A stretch of DNA of 64,000 bases, from the NCBI RefSeq assembly GCF_902832845.1, contig NZ_CADFDB010000004.1, forward strand, positions 186,001 through 250,000. The letters run 5' to 3'. Under the pieces are notes generated by a model, which was given only the letters and a program-made list of their open reading frames with translations, searched no databases and had not been told where the DNA came from. Position 1 is the stretch's first letter; each line of letters opens with the position of its first letter. Made by a program: the position numbers and the translations under genes. Origin of the DNA: Burkholderia metallica (GTDB lineage: Bacteria > Pseudomonadota > Gammaproteobacteria > Burkholderiales > Burkholderiaceae). Shown here in pieces: positions 54,983 through 63,792 of this stretch.

Positions 54983-56065
54983 GTGGCCTTTACCGACGAC
55001 CAGGCGCACGACCGCACGGCGGCGCGCCGTCACGAATACCGGATGATCGGCGGCGCCGGCGAGCGTGCGCACGCGGCCGGGCTCGTCAACGCCGCGTGGT
55101 ACCGGTGCGCGGTGCCGCGGCCGCTGATGAAGCAGTTGATGCAGCGCGGCGATGCGCGCGCGATCCGCGACACGCTGATCTGGTACGCGGCGATCGCGGC
55201 GAGCGGTGTGCTCGCATGGCTGGCGTGGCATGCGCATTCGGCGTGGGCGATTCCCGCGTTCTTCGTGTACGGCACCCTCTACTGCAGCCCGGCCGATTCG
55301 CGCTGGCACGAATGCGGGCACGGCACCGCGTTCCGCACGCGCTGGATGAACGACGTGCTGTATCAGGTCGCGTCGTTTCAGGTGTTCCGCCGCGCGACCG
55401 CATGGCGCTGGAGCCATGCGCGCCATCACACCGATACGCTGGTCGTCGGGCGCGATCCTGAAATTGCCGCGCCGAAGCCGACCGACTGGCTCTCGCTCGC
55501 GCTGAACGTCGTCGCGCTGAAGCATGTGGCCGGCGAGCTGCGCAAGATGCTTGCGATCGCGTTCACCGGCCGGCTCGACGACGAGGAGCGTACCTACGTG
55601 CCCGAATCGGAACGGCCGAAGGTCGTGCGCGAAGCGCGCATCCATCTCGCGGTGTATGCGGTCGTGGCCGGTGCGTCGCTCTACTGGCGCACGATCCTGC
55701 CACTGCTCTACATCGGGCTGCCGAGCCTCTACGGCGCGTGGCTGTACCTGTATTTCGGCCTGACCCAGCATGCGGGCATGCCCGAGAACGTGCTCGACCA
55801 CCGGCGCAACTGCCGGACCGTGATGATGAATCCCGTGTTCCGCTTCCTGTACTGGAACATGAACTACCACGTCGAGCACCACATGTTCCCGATGGTGCCG
55901 TTCCACGCGCTGCCGAAGCTGCACGAGGCCGTGAAGGCCGACATGCCGCCGCCGTACCGCAGCACGCTGGCCGCGTATGCGGAGATCGTGCCGGCGCTGA
56001 TCCGGCAGACGCGCGACCCGTCCGACTACGTCGTGCGGCCCGTGCCGGATGCCGTGCGCGCCTGA
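54983..56065 (+). CDS. Fatty acid desaturase-family hydroxylase, MocD-like
   Basis: A 360-residue membrane di-iron oxygenase starting at GTG 54983 with AGGGAG upstream. The three histidine boxes are present: HECGHG (H109, H113), HARHH (H145, H148, H149) and HVEHH (H296, H299, H300). Hydrophobic pairs of segments lie at about 63-100 and 222-258. Desaturase/hydroxylase proteins of this type use O2 and a ferredoxin for hydroxylation or desaturation. Here the next two genes supply exactly a Rieske ferredoxin and a ferredoxin reductase. The set matches rhizobial MocD-MocE-MocF of rhizopine breakdown; a demethylating or ring-hydroxylating role is inferred. Confidence 0.85.
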   Translation: MAFTDDQAHDRTAARRHEYRMIGGAGERAHAAGLVNAAWYRCAVPRPLMKQLMQRGDARAIRDTLIWYAAIAASGVLAWLAWHAHSAWAIPAFFVYGTLYCSPADSRWHECGHGTAFRTRWMNDVLYQVASFQVFRRATAWRWSHARHHTDTLVVGRDPEIAAPKPTDWLSLALNVVALKHVAGELRKMLAIAFTGRLDDEERTYVPESERPKVVREARIHLAVYAVVAGASLYWRTILPLLYIGLPSLYGAWLYLYFGLTQHAGMPENVLDHRRNCRTVMMNPVFRFLYWNMNYHVEHHMFPMVPFHALPKLHEAVKADMPPPYRSTLAAYAEIVPALIRQTRDPSDYVVRPVPDAVRA

Positions 56066-56101
56066 CCGACACCGAACCTTCCCACCCAGGAGACACCCAA
56101 C

Positions 56102-56410
56102 ATGACGCAATGGATCGACACCGGCGCGCTCGACGACATCGACGACGAAGACGTCGCGCGCTTCGACCATGCCGGCCGCACGTACGCGATCTACCGCATC
56201 GACGGCGAAGTCTTCGCGAGCGACGGCCTGTGCACGCACGAGCACGTGCATCTCGCGGACGGGCTCGTGATCGACCACGTGATCGAATGTCCGAAGCACA
56301 ACGGGCGCTTCGACGTGCGCGACGGCCGGCCGCTGTCCGCGCCCGCCTGCGAGAAGCTGCGCACGTACCGCGCGAAGATCGAGGGCGGCCGCATTCTGAT
56401 CGAGGTGTGA
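56102..56410 (+). CDS. mocE: MocE-type Rieske [2Fe-2S] ferredoxin
   Basis: A 102-residue Rieske ferredoxin. The cluster ligands are C44-x-H46 (CTHEH) and C63-x2-H66 (CPKHNGRFD), the CxH-x16-CxxH pattern. LCTHEHVHLADGLVIDHVIE closely follows the MocE type. It should pass electrons from the reductase encoded next to the desaturase-like hydroxylase encoded before. Gaps are 36 bp upstream and 4 bp downstream, so the three genes form one operon. AGGAGA precedes the ATG. Confidence 0.88.
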   Translation: MTQWIDTGALDDIDDEDVARFDHAGRTYAIYRIDGEVFASDGLCTHEHVHLADGLVIDHVIECPKHNGRFDVRDGRPLSAPACEKLRTYRAKIEGGRILIEV

Positions 56411-56414
56411 CGCG

Positions 56415-57665
56415 ATGACGAACGACCGGGTGATGGCGATCGTCGGCGCGGGCCATGCGGGCGGCCGCGCGGCGCAGGTGCTGCGCGAATCCGGCTGGGG
56501 CGGGCGGATCGTGCTGATCGGCGCGGAGGCCCACCTGCCGTACGAGCGGCCGCCGTTGTCGAAAGGAGTGCTGACCGGCGAACGCAGCGCCGCGCAGTGC
56601 CGGTTGCGCGAGCCGCACGCGTGGACGGCCGATCGCATCGAGCCGGTCGTCGCGACGGTCGAGTGTATCGATCCGTTCGCACGCGAAGTGCGCGTGTCGG
56701 GTGGGCGCGTGTTCGGCTACGACGCGCTGCTGCTCGCCACCGGTGGCCGCGCGCGTCGCCTCGCGATTCCGGGCGCGACGCTCGACGGCGTCTTTGCGTT
56801 GCGCACGCTCGACGATGCGGCGGTGCTCGGCACGCGGCTCGTGCCCGATACGCGGGTCGTGCTGATCGGCGGCGGCTTCATCGGTCTCGAAGTCGCCGCA
56901 TCGGCGCGCCAACGCGGCTGCCGCGTGACGGTGCTCGACGCGGCCCCGCGCCTGCTCGGGCGCGCGGTGCCGGAAGCGATCGCGGCGCGCGTGCACGCGC
57001 TGCACGAACGGCGGGGCGTGGCCGTTCGCGTGAACCGCAAGCCGGTGGCGATCGAGCGCACGGCGGGCGGCGCGCTGGCCGTCGTGCTCGACGACGGCGA
57101 CACGCTGATCGCCGACACGGTCGTGGCCGGCATCGGCATCGACCCGGCCGACGAACTGGCGCGCGAGGCCGGCCTCGCGGTCGGGCGCGGCATCGTCGTG
57201 AATGCGCGGCTCGAGACGTCGGCGCGCGGCATCTATGCGGCCGGCGACGTCGCGGTGTTCCCGAGCGCGTTGTCGGGGCGACCGGTGCGGCAGGAGACGT
57301 GGCACGGCGCCGAGACCCAGGCGCGCGTCGCCGCGCGCAACATGCTCGGCGCCGACGAGCTGTATTGCGAGATGCCGTGGTTCTGGTCGGATCAATACGA
57401 CGCGCAGTTGCAGGTGGCCGGAGAGCCGGCGCTCGGCGAGCGGTCGGTCGCGCGCGTGTTCGGCGACGATGCGGAAATCCATTTCCATTTCGACGCCGGT
57501 GCGCGGCTCGTCGCCGCGAGCGGCTTCGGCCGCACGTCGGCGTTCGTCAAGGACATGCGCGTGGCGAGAATGCTGGTCGAGCGCGGGATCGACGTGGACC
57601 CGGCGGCCGTGGCGGATACGGACGTGAAGCTGAAGTCGCTGGTCTCGGCCGCGAGCGACCGGTAG
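56415..57665 (+). CDS. FAD-dependent ferredoxin reductase, MocF-like
   Basis: A 416-residue NAD(P)H:ferredoxin reductase of the putidaredoxin-reductase class. The FAD-binding motif is AIVGAGHAGGRAAQVLR near the N-terminus, the NAD(P)H motif VVLIGGGFIGLEVAASARQRG in the middle, and GIYAAGDVAVFPSALSG the second FAD contact; PYERPPLSKGVL is also typical. The C-terminal reductase domain is present. It is the last gene of the three-gene oxygenase operon and supplies electrons to the Rieske ferredoxin. A hairpin follows at 57702. Confidence 0.9.
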   Translation: MTNDRVMAIVGAGHAGGRAAQVLRESGWGGRIVLIGAEAHLPYERPPLSKGVLTGERSAAQCRLREPHAWTADRIEPVVATVECIDPFAREVRVSGGRVFGYDALLLATGGRARRLAIPGATLDGVFALRTLDDAAVLGTRLVPDTRVVLIGGGFIGLEVAASARQRGCRVTVLDAAPRLLGRAVPEAIAARVHALHERRGVAVRVNRKPVAIERTAGGALAVVLDDGDTLIADTVVAGIGIDPADELAREAGLAVGRGIVVNARLETSARGIYAAGDVAVFPSALSGRPVRQETWHGAETQARVAARNMLGADELYCEMPWFWSDQYDAQLQVAGEPALGERSVARVFGDDAEIHFHFDAGARLVAASGFGRTSAFVKDMRVARMLVERGIDVDPAAVADTDVKLKSLVSAASDR

Positions 57666-57701
57666 CGAAAACGAAGCGGCGGGGGAGCGAAGGAAGGAAA
57701 G

Positions 57702-57734
57702 CGAAACGCGCGGCGATGCGTGCCGCGCGTTTCG
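57702..57734. terminator. Terminator hairpin between the mocDEF-like operon and glpF
   Basis: A perfect 13-bp stem joins CGAAACGCGCGGC (57702-57714) and GCCGCGCGTTTCG (57722-57734) around a 7-base loop. On the minus strand it is followed by CTTTCCTTCCTTCG, moderately T-rich, so it probably ends the glp transcript; the plus strand lacks a T run. Confidence 0.7.
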
Positions 57735-57746
57735 GTCAGGCCGCGA

Positions 57747-58463
57747 TCAGATCGTCGCGTGCAGGTGCAGGTACAGGCCGGCTGCCGCGGCGCCGCCGAG
57801 CAGCGGGCCGACGACGGGCACCCATGCATAGCGCCAGTCGCTGTCGCGCTTGCCCGGGATCGGCAGCAGCGCGTGCATGATGCGCGGCGACAGGTCGCGC
57901 GCGGGGCTCATCGCATAGCCGGTCGGGCCGCCGAGCGAGATGCCGATGCCGAGCACGAGCAGGCCGACGGGCAGTGCGTCGAGCGCGCCGAGGCCGACTT
58001 GCGGCGACGCGAGGTACAGCACGCCGAGGATCAGCACGAACGTGCAGATCGCTTCGGTCAGCACGTTGTGCGTGACGCTGCGGATCGCGGGCGCGGTGCA
58101 GAACACCGCGAGCTTCAGGTCCGCGTCGGCTTCCTTCGCGAAGTGCTGGCGATACGCGAGCCACACGAGCAGTGCGCCCGCCATCCCGCCGAGCATTTGC
58201 GCGAGGACGTAGCCGCCGACTTTCGACCACGCGAACTTGCCCGCGAGCGCGAGACTGATGGTGACGATCGGGTTCAGGTGCGCGCCGCTGAACGACGCGG
58301 TCACGTAGACGGCGACGAAGACGGCCATCGCCCAGCCCATCACGATCACGATCAGGTCCGCGCCTTTGCCCTTGGTCTTTGCAAGCAGCACGTTTGCGAC
58401 CGCGCCGTTGCCGAGCAGCACGAGGATCGCGGTGCCGATGAACTCTGCAATATAAGGTGACAT
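57747..58463 (-). CDS. glpF: Glycerol facilitator (MIP/aquaporin family)
   Basis: A 238-residue inner-membrane channel with six helices and two half-helix loops. The first loop motif is HLNPIVT (N64-P65-I66), in place of NPA, and the second is MSPARD (S186-P187-A188), in place of NPA. The conserved arginine (R189) and the following LSPR remain. TAPAIRSVTHNVLTEAICTF matches the GlpF subgroup. Its place after glpK on the same strand supports glycerol uptake. Both pore motifs deviate from the classical sequence; whether this alters selectivity is unknown. Confidence 0.92.
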   Translation of the reverse strand: MSPYIAEFIGTAILVLLGNGAVANVLLAKTKGKGADLIVIVMGWAMAVFVAVYVTASFSGAHLNPIVTISLALAGKFAWSKVGGYVLAQMLGGMAGALLVWLAYRQHFAKEADADLKLAVFCTAPAIRSVTHNVLTEAICTFVLILGVLYLASPQVGLGALDALPVGLLVLGIGISLGGPTGYAMSPARDLSPRIMHALLPIPGKRDSDWRYAWVPVVGPLLGGAAAAGLYLHLHATI

Positions 58464-58484
58464 GGTTGTCTCTCGTATGTCATC

Positions 58485-58510
58485 GCGGACTCGCGCGTTG
58501 CGCGGTCCGC
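58485..58510 (-). other. Intercistronic stem-loop between glpK and glpF
   Basis: GCGGAC (58485-58490) pairs with GTCCGC (58505-58510), with an inner CGCG/CGCG stem and one bulged base. It lies in the 81-bp gap before glpF and may modulate processing or relative glpF expression. Confidence 0.45.
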
Positions 58511-58544
58511 CGGTGTTGTTGTATTTCGTATGGATTGCTTGGGA

Positions 58545-60047
58545 TTACTGGGCGTCGTCGGCCCATGCCTTCGCCGCGCGTACCGCACGCTGCCAGCCCG
58601 ACATGCAGCGCTCGACCTGTTCCTTCGCCATCGACGGCGCGAAGCGGCGATCGAGCTGCCACTGGCTGCGCACTTCGTCGAGGTTCTTCCAGTAGCCGAT
58701 CGCGAGGCCCGCGAGGTAGGCCGCGCCGAGCGCGGTCGTCTCGGTGATCTGCGGACGCACCGCGTCGACGCCGAGCAGGTCCGCCTGGAACTGCATCAGC
58801 AGGTCGTTCGCGCTCGCGCCGCCGTCCACCCGCAGCTCGCCGATGCTGATGCCCGAATCGGCTTCCATCGCGGCCAGCACGTCGAGCGACTGGTATGCGA
58901 TCGAATCGAGCGCCGCGCGCGCGAGGTGCGCGGAGGTCGTGCCGCGGGTGACGCCGAACACCGAGCCGCGCGCCCGCGCGTTCCAGTGCGGTGCGCCGAG
59001 GCCGGCGAAGGCCGGGACGAGATAGACGCCGTCGGTGTGCGGCACGCTCGCGGCGAGCGCTTCGATTTCGGCGGCCGACTTGATGATGCCGACGCCGTCG
59101 CGCAGCCACTGCACGACCGCGCCCGCGATGAAGATGCTGCCTTCCAGCGCGTACTGCACGTTGTCGCCGATCTGCCACGCGATCGTCGTGACGAGGTTGT
59201 TCTTCGATTCGATCGGCTTGTCGCCGGTGTTCATCATCAGGAAGCAGCCGGTGCCGTAGGTGTTCTTCACCATGCCGGACTGCGTGCACATCTGGCCGAA
59301 CAGCGCCGCCTGCTGGTCGCCGGCGATGCCCGCGAGCGGGATCTTCGACGCGAACACGGTGGTCTTCGTGTGGCCGTAGATCTCCGACGACGCCTTTACT
59401 TCCGGCAGCATGCTGCGCGGAATGTCGAGCATCTCGAGCAGCTCGCTGTCCCACTCGCGCGTGTGGATGTTGAACAGCATCGTGCGCGATGCGTTCGTCA
59501 CGTCGGTCACGTGCAGTTCGTGCTTCGTGAAATTCCATACGAGCCAGCTGTCGACGGTGCCGAACGCGAGCTTGCCTTGTTTGGCCTTCTCGCGGGCGCC
59601 CGGCACGTTGTCGAGAATCCAGCGGATCTTGGTTCCCGAGAAGTACGAATCGATCGGCAGGCCGGTCTTCGCGCGCACCTTCGCCTCGAAGCCCTGCGCT
59701 TTCAGCGAATCGCAGAAGTCGGCCGTGCGGCGATCCTGCCAGACGATCGCGTTGTAGACGGGCTGGCCCGTCTCGCGATCCCACACGATCGTGGTTTCAC
59801 GCTGGTTGGTGATGCCGATCGCGGCGATCGACGTGCCGTTCAGGCCCGTGCGCGTGACGGCCTCGGCGGCGACGCCGGCTTGCGTCGACCAGATTTCCTG
59901 CGGGTCGTGCTCGACCCAGCCGGGTTGCGGGTAGATCTGTTCGAATTCCTTCTGGGCGATCGATACGATATTGCCCTGGCGATCGAACAGCATCGCGCGG
60001 GAACTCGTGGTGCCCTGGTCAAGCGCGAGGATGTACTGGTCCTGCAT
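58545..60047 (-). CDS. glpK: Glycerol kinase
   Basis: A 500-residue FGGY-family kinase phosphorylating glycerol to sn-glycerol 3-phosphate, close to the E. coli length. [16 protein letters not shown] is the N-terminal ATP site, [30 protein letters not shown] (in part) the substrate region, and [11 protein letters not shown]-like ([20 protein letters not shown]) the second FGGY signature. The start at 60047 has GGAG nine bases upstream. It lies between glpD (105 bp upstream) and glpF on the minus strand. Confidence 0.96.
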   Translation of the reverse strand: MQDQYILALDQGTTSSRAMLFDRQGNIVSIAQKEFEQIYPQPGWVEHDPQEIWSTQAGVAAEAVTRTGLNGTSIAAIGITNQRETTIVWDRETGQPVYNAIVWQDRRTADFCDSLKAQGFEAKVRAKTGLPIDSYFSGTKIRWILDNVPGAREKAKQGKLAFGTVDSWLVWNFTKHELHVTDVTNASRTMLFNIHTREWDSELLEMLDIPRSMLPEVKASSEIYGHTKTTVFASKIPLAGIAGDQQAALFGQMCTQSGMVKNTYGTGCFLMMNTGDKPIESKNNLVTTIAWQIGDNVQYALEGSIFIAGAVVQWLRDGVGIIKSAAEIEALAASVPHTDGVYLVPAFAGLGAPHWNARARGSVFGVTRGTTSAHLARAALDSIAYQSLDVLAAMEADSGISIGELRVDGGASANDLLMQFQADLLGVDAVRPQITETTALGAAYLAGLAIGYWKNLDEVRSQWQLDRRFAPSMAKEQVERCMSGWQRAVRAAKAWADDAQ

Positions 60048-60152
60048 GTCTCTCATCTCCATCCGTGGATCTGGCTTAGTTGTGATGCGCGCCGCATGTG
60101 GGCGGCGCGTCGGTGAATCAACGTCGGTCAAGCAACTTCAACTGCATTCGGT

Positions 60153-61676
60153 TCAGGCGTGCGGCGCGTGCGCGGCGGCGAACCACGCGTCGACCGCGGC
60201 CGTCACGGCGTCGAGCGTGCCCGGCGCGACGTGCAGGCCGAGCTTCGAGCGGCGCCACAGCACGTCCTGTGCGCAGGTCGCCCATTCGGCGTCGCGCAGG
60301 TAGCGCAGTTCGGCGTCGTGGATGCCCGGCGCGACTTCGGCGCCGAGGTCGGCGAGCGACGTCGCGCCGTCGATCACGCGCTCCACGCGCGTGCCGTACG
60401 CACGTGCATAGCGGCGGGCGAGCGCGGCGGGCAGCCACGGATAACGCTTCGCGAACGTATCGGCGAACGCGTCGAACTTTGCGTTCGCGATGTCGCCGCC
60501 CGGCAGCGCGACGCCGGCCGTCCAGGTCTTCGCGTCGTGGCCGAGCGCGCGGCACAGCATGTCGCCGGCTTCTTCCGCGAGCTTGCGGAAGGTCGTGATC
60601 TTGCCGCCGAACACCGACAGCAGCGGCGCGCCCGCGCCGTCGTCCAGCTCGAGGCGGTAGTCGCGCGTGACGGCCGACGCATTCGCGGCGTTCTCGTCTT
60701 CCAGCAGCGGGCGCACGCCCGAGTAGGTCCAGTGCACGTCGGCCGGCGAGATCTTGCGCTTGAAGTAGCGGTTGATCGAATCGCACAGATACTGCGTCTC
60801 GTCGCGATCGATCGCGACCTTCGCGGGATCGTTCGTGTATTCGACGTCGGTCGTGCCGATCAGCGTGAAATCGTGTTCGTACGGAATCGCGAAGATGATC
60901 CGCTTGTCCGGGTTCTGGAAGATGTACGCGTGATCGTGATCGAACAGGCGGCGCGTGATGATGTGGCTGCCCTTCACGAGCCGCACGCTGTGCTGCGCGC
61001 CGCGCCCGAGCGCGCCGTGCAGCACTTCGCCGACCCACGGGCCGGCCGCGTTCGCGATCGCGCGTGCATGCACGACGCGGATCGAACCGTCGGCGTGCTG
61101 CAGTCGCGCTTCCCATTCGTCGCCGCGGCGTTCGGCACTGACGAGCTTCGTGCGCGTCAGGATCTCGGCGCCGCGCTCCTTCGCATCCATCGCGTTCAGC
61201 ACGACGAGGCGCGCATCGTCGACCCAGCCGTCGGAGTACACGAAGCCGCGCTTGATCGAATCGATCAGCGGCGCGCCGGCCGCATGGCGGCGCATGTCGA
61301 TGCCGCGCGAGCCGGGCAGCAGCTCGCGTTTCGCGAGGTGATCGTAGAGGAACAGGCCGATGCGGATCAGCCAGGCCGGACGCAGGTTCGGCATGTGCGG
61401 CATCACGAAGCGCAGCGGCCACATGATGTGCGGCGCCGCGCGCAGCAGCGTCTCGCGCTCCTGCAGCGCCTTGCGCACGAGCCCGAACTCGTTGTACTCG
61501 AGGTAGCGCAGCCCGCCGTGAATCAGCTTCGTGCTGGACGACGACGTATGCGACGCGAGATCGTCCTGCTCGCAGAGCATGACCGACAGGCCGCGGCCGG
61601 CCGCATCGCGCGCGATGCCCGCGCCGTTGATGCCGCCGCCGACGACGAGCAGATCGTAGCGATTCGGTTGGGTCAC
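60153..61676 (-). CDS. glpD: Aerobic glycerol-3-phosphate dehydrogenase
   Basis: A 507-residue FAD enzyme that oxidises glycerol 3-phosphate to dihydroxyacetone phosphate and reduces ubiquinone at the inner membrane. The N-terminal FAD motif is LLVVGGGINGAGIARDAAGR, followed by SSSSTKLIHGGLRYLE, a strong family signature. LLSVFGGKITTFRKLAE completes the FAD site. GTG 61676 is the start with AAGGA six bases before. It is first in the glpD-glpK-glpF series and is preceded by an AT-rich operator-like region. Confidence 0.96.
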   Translation of the reverse strand: MTQPNRYDLLVVGGGINGAGIARDAAGRGLSVMLCEQDDLASHTSSSSTKLIHGGLRYLEYNEFGLVRKALQERETLLRAAPHIMWPLRFVMPHMPNLRPAWLIRIGLFLYDHLAKRELLPGSRGIDMRRHAAGAPLIDSIKRGFVYSDGWVDDARLVVLNAMDAKERGAEILTRTKLVSAERRGDEWEARLQHADGSIRVVHARAIANAAGPWVGEVLHGALGRGAQHSVRLVKGSHIITRRLFDHDHAYIFQNPDKRIIFAIPYEHDFTLIGTTDVEYTNDPAKVAIDRDETQYLCDSINRYFKRKISPADVHWTYSGVRPLLEDENAANASAVTRDYRLELDDGAGAPLLSVFGGKITTFRKLAEEAGDMLCRALGHDAKTWTAGVALPGGDIANAKFDAFADTFAKRYPWLPAALARRYARAYGTRVERVIDGATSLADLGAEVAPGIHDAELRYLRDAEWATCAQDVLWRRSKLGLHVAPGTLDAVTAAVDAWFAAAHAPHA

Positions 61677-61707
61677 CTGCTGTCCTTATCGTCTGGTGGA
61701 AATGGGC

Positions 61708-61768
61708 GAACAGAAAATGTTCGAATTCGAAATTTAACGAACGAAATCGAAAAAGTAAAGTTCGAAAA
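61708..61768 (-). promoter_or_regulatory. Candidate GlpR operator cluster upstream of glpD
   Basis: A 60-base AT-rich island with repeated TTCG/CGAA half-sites: the perfect palindrome TTCGAATTCGAA (61720-61731), AACGAACGAAATCGAAA (61737-61753) and GTTCGAA (61760-61766). GlpR operators in other bacteria are built from such TTCG...CGAA half-sites. The region begins about 30 bases before the glpD start. Confidence 0.65.
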
Positions 61769-61838
61769 AGCGGGGCCAGTAGCGCGTCGCACGATCCCGG
61801 ACGATACTGACGGAATCGACCGTTTCGCGAGGTGAATC

Positions 61839-62207
61839 ATGCGTATTGGGATGTGGGCCGGCGTGTGCGCCGTCCTTCTGGCGGGGTGCAGCGCGGGCAT
61901 GCCGCCGCTGGCCGGAAACTGGCGGGCGCCGTCGTTCGTCGACCTGCAGACGTCGTGCGGCGGCACCGCGCGCGACTGGGGCGCGGACGCGCAGCCGGTC
62001 TATTCGGCGCTGTACGACGCGTACGTGGCGAAACGGTATCGCGGGCTGACCGAAGCGAACTATTGTGCGTTCGTAAACGAACTTTCGACGCACTACGCGG
62101 CACCCGACGCGGCGACGCGGGCGGGCTGGATCCAGTATTTCAACGGCGCGCGGGCGCAGGCCATCAGCTGGCGGGCGGCGGTCGATCCGACGCTGCGCGG
62201 CGGTTGA
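61839..62207 (+). CDS. Predicted lipoprotein of unknown function
   Basis: A 122-residue protein with a short signal and lipobox VLLAGC (Cys17), so probably lipidated and membrane attached. The mature part includes PSFVDLQTSCGGTARDWG, YSALYDAYVAKRYRGLTE and a Trp-rich C-terminus; I recognise no family. GAGGTG precedes the ATG. It diverges from glpD across the GlpR-type operator region and is convergent with the small gene at 62293-62490, with a perfect hairpin between. Confidence 0.7.
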   Translation: MRIGMWAGVCAVLLAGCSAGMPPLAGNWRAPSFVDLQTSCGGTARDWGADAQPVYSALYDAYVAKRYRGLTEANYCAFVNELSTHYAAPDAATRAGWIQYFNGARAQAISWRAAVDPTLRGG

Positions 62208-62242
62208 CGCCGGCCGTGGTGAACGGGCGGGAAAGCGGAAAC

Positions 62243-62272
62243 GACCGCGCGGCCGGAAGCGGCCGCGCGGTC
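62243..62272. terminator. Convergent-gene terminator hairpin
   Basis: GACCGCGCGGCC (62243-62254) and GGCCGCGCGGTC (62261-62272) form a perfect 12-bp stem with a 6-base loop. The minus side is followed by GTTTCCGCTTTCCC, weakly T-rich. It separates the lipoprotein gene and the small minus-strand gene. Confidence 0.6.
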
Positions 62273-62292
62273 AGGTCAGGAACAGCGGAATT

Positions 62293-62490
62293 TCACGAAT
62301 AGCGGTATTTGATGGATCGCAGCGCGGCGTCGCCGGTCTCGGTCACACAGTATTTGCGCCCGGAGCCGAGCCCTTCCAGGCGTACGAGCTGCTGTTCGAG
62401 CAGGGTGTCCAGTTCATCCCTGTCCATATCGCGCTGATCAGGCGCGTCCTTCACAAGCAATAGCGTGGCGAATTCATGCGGACTCAGCAT
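62293..62490 (-). CDS. Small protein resembling a winged-helix domain (65 aa)
   Basis: A 65-residue protein. GGAGAG lies six bases before the ATG at 62490, favouring this start over 62502. The pattern LDTLLEQQLVRLEGLGSGRKYCVTETGDAALRSI resembles the last two helices and wing of a MarR/PadR-type DNA-binding domain, here without a full HTH or effector part. It could be a small DNA-binding protein or a protein-protein adaptor. No close family is recognised. It lies between the glpD-side lipoprotein and glpR, convergent with the former. Confidence 0.6.
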   Translation of the reverse strand: MLSPHEFATLLLVKDAPDQRDMDRDELDTLLEQQLVRLEGLGSGRKYCVTETGDAALRSIKYRYS

Positions 62491-62791
62491 CGTTCTCTCC
62501 ATGGCAATCGGGCTGCCCGCGCGGCCGGCGCAACCGCCGACGCGCGATACCCCACGGGGTATGGCTTGGGGGGAAAAGCTGTATTCGCCGGCCTGCGGTT
62601 CGCTCCGCCCTGGCACAGGCGGATCAGGCGAACGGGCCGGGGAACTGGAGTCTAGTCGAGCGCGCGGGCAACGACAAATCGTGCCCCGTTAATTTTCCGT
62701 TTGACAGCCGGGCCGCGCGCAAGCGGTTTGCTCGCGCCGCCAACTTCTTGATTTCACTTGAAGTTCGGGTTGCGATGCAGCATCGCAACCG
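62491..62791. other. Intergenic region between the small winged-helix-like gene and glpR
   Basis: About 300 bases without a convincing gene. It holds a near-perfect inverted repeat GGTTGCGATGC / GCATCGCAACC (62768-62790) directly after the glpR stop on the minus strand, which may act as its terminator although no T run follows. Confidence 0.45.
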
Positions 62792-63571
62792 TCATTCCGC
62801 AACGTACACCTGAGTGCCGGCGGCCGCCACGGTATCGGCCATCTCGGGCGGCAGCGGCTTGTCGGTGAAGAGCGCGTGCACCTGGCTCAGATGACCCTGG
62901 CGTACCAGCGCGGGGCGGCCGACCTTCGAGTGGTCGGCTACGAGATAGACCGTGCGCGCATGCTGCATGATGGCCTCGGCCACGCGCACCTCGCGCGTGT
63001 CGAAGTCGCGCAGCGTGCCGTCGGCCTCGATCGCCGACGTGCCGATGATCGCGTAGTCGACCTTGAACTGGCGGATGAAGTCGATCGCGAGTTCGCCGAC
63101 GATCCCCTTGTCCCACGGCCGCACGATGCCGCCCGTGATCAGCACTTCGCAGTCGGGGTAGCCGCTCATCATCGACGCGACGTTCAGGTTGTTCGTGATC
63201 ACGTGCAGCCCGTGATGGCGGTTCAGCGCGCGCGCGACTTCCTCGGTGGTCGTGCCGAGGTTGATGAACAGCGACGCCTGATCCGGGATGTGCGACGCCG
63301 CGAGCGCCGCGATGCGCCGCTTCTCGTCGTGGAACATCCGCTGGCGCGCGGTGTACGACACGTTCTCCGAGCTGGTCGGCAGGCTCGCGCCGCCATGGTA
63401 GCGGCGCAGCAGGTTCAGGTCGGCGAGCCAGTTCACGTCGCGGCGGATCGTCTGCGGCGTCACCGCGAAGTGCGCGGCGAGATCGTCGACGGTCACGAAG
63501 CCGTCGCGCTGCACCCATTCGAGCAGTTCCTGCTGGCGCGCGTTGAGGGTGAGGCGGGGATCTCGGGTCAT
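62792..63571 (-). CDS. glpR: DeoR family regulator, probable glycerol-3-phosphate repressor GlpR
   Basis: A 259-residue DeoR-type regulator. The HTH region is LTLNARQQELLEWVQRDGFV, then VDDLAAHFAVTPQTIRRDVN and the wing LRRYHGGA. The effector domain includes LFINLGTTTEEVARAL, VITNNLNVASMMSGYPDCEV, LITGGIVRPWDKGIVGEL and YLVADHSKVGRPALVR, close to E. coli GlpR. It probably binds glycerol 3-phosphate and represses glpD-glpK-glpF, whose operator region lies about 1.1 kb away. The start at 63571 gives the family N-terminus MTRDPRLTLNARQ. Confidence 0.92.
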   Translation of the reverse strand: MTRDPRLTLNARQQELLEWVQRDGFVTVDDLAAHFAVTPQTIRRDVNWLADLNLLRRYHGGASLPTSSENVSYTARQRMFHDEKRRIAALAASHIPDQASLFINLGTTTEEVARALNRHHGLHVITNNLNVASMMSGYPDCEVLITGGIVRPWDKGIVGELAIDFIRQFKVDYAIIGTSAIEADGTLRDFDTREVRVAEAIMQHARTVYLVADHSKVGRPALVRQGHLSQVHALFTDKPLPPEMADTVAAAGTQVYVAE

Positions 63572-63792
63572 GGCTCGGTGGTCGTGTCGTGAGACGGAGC
63601 GGGTATTGTAAGGGCGCAAACCGCGTTCGGCCGGCCTGACCGGCAGCCTCGCGCGCCATTCATGCGGAATTCGCATGGATTCATGTAACAAATGAACTTG
63701 TACGATCTCTCCGATCGCGCTGCAATGGCGGATTGCCCGCGCACGCGGTGCGCGCCCGGCACGTTCATTCAGCTTTCGACGAGGTGGAACCG

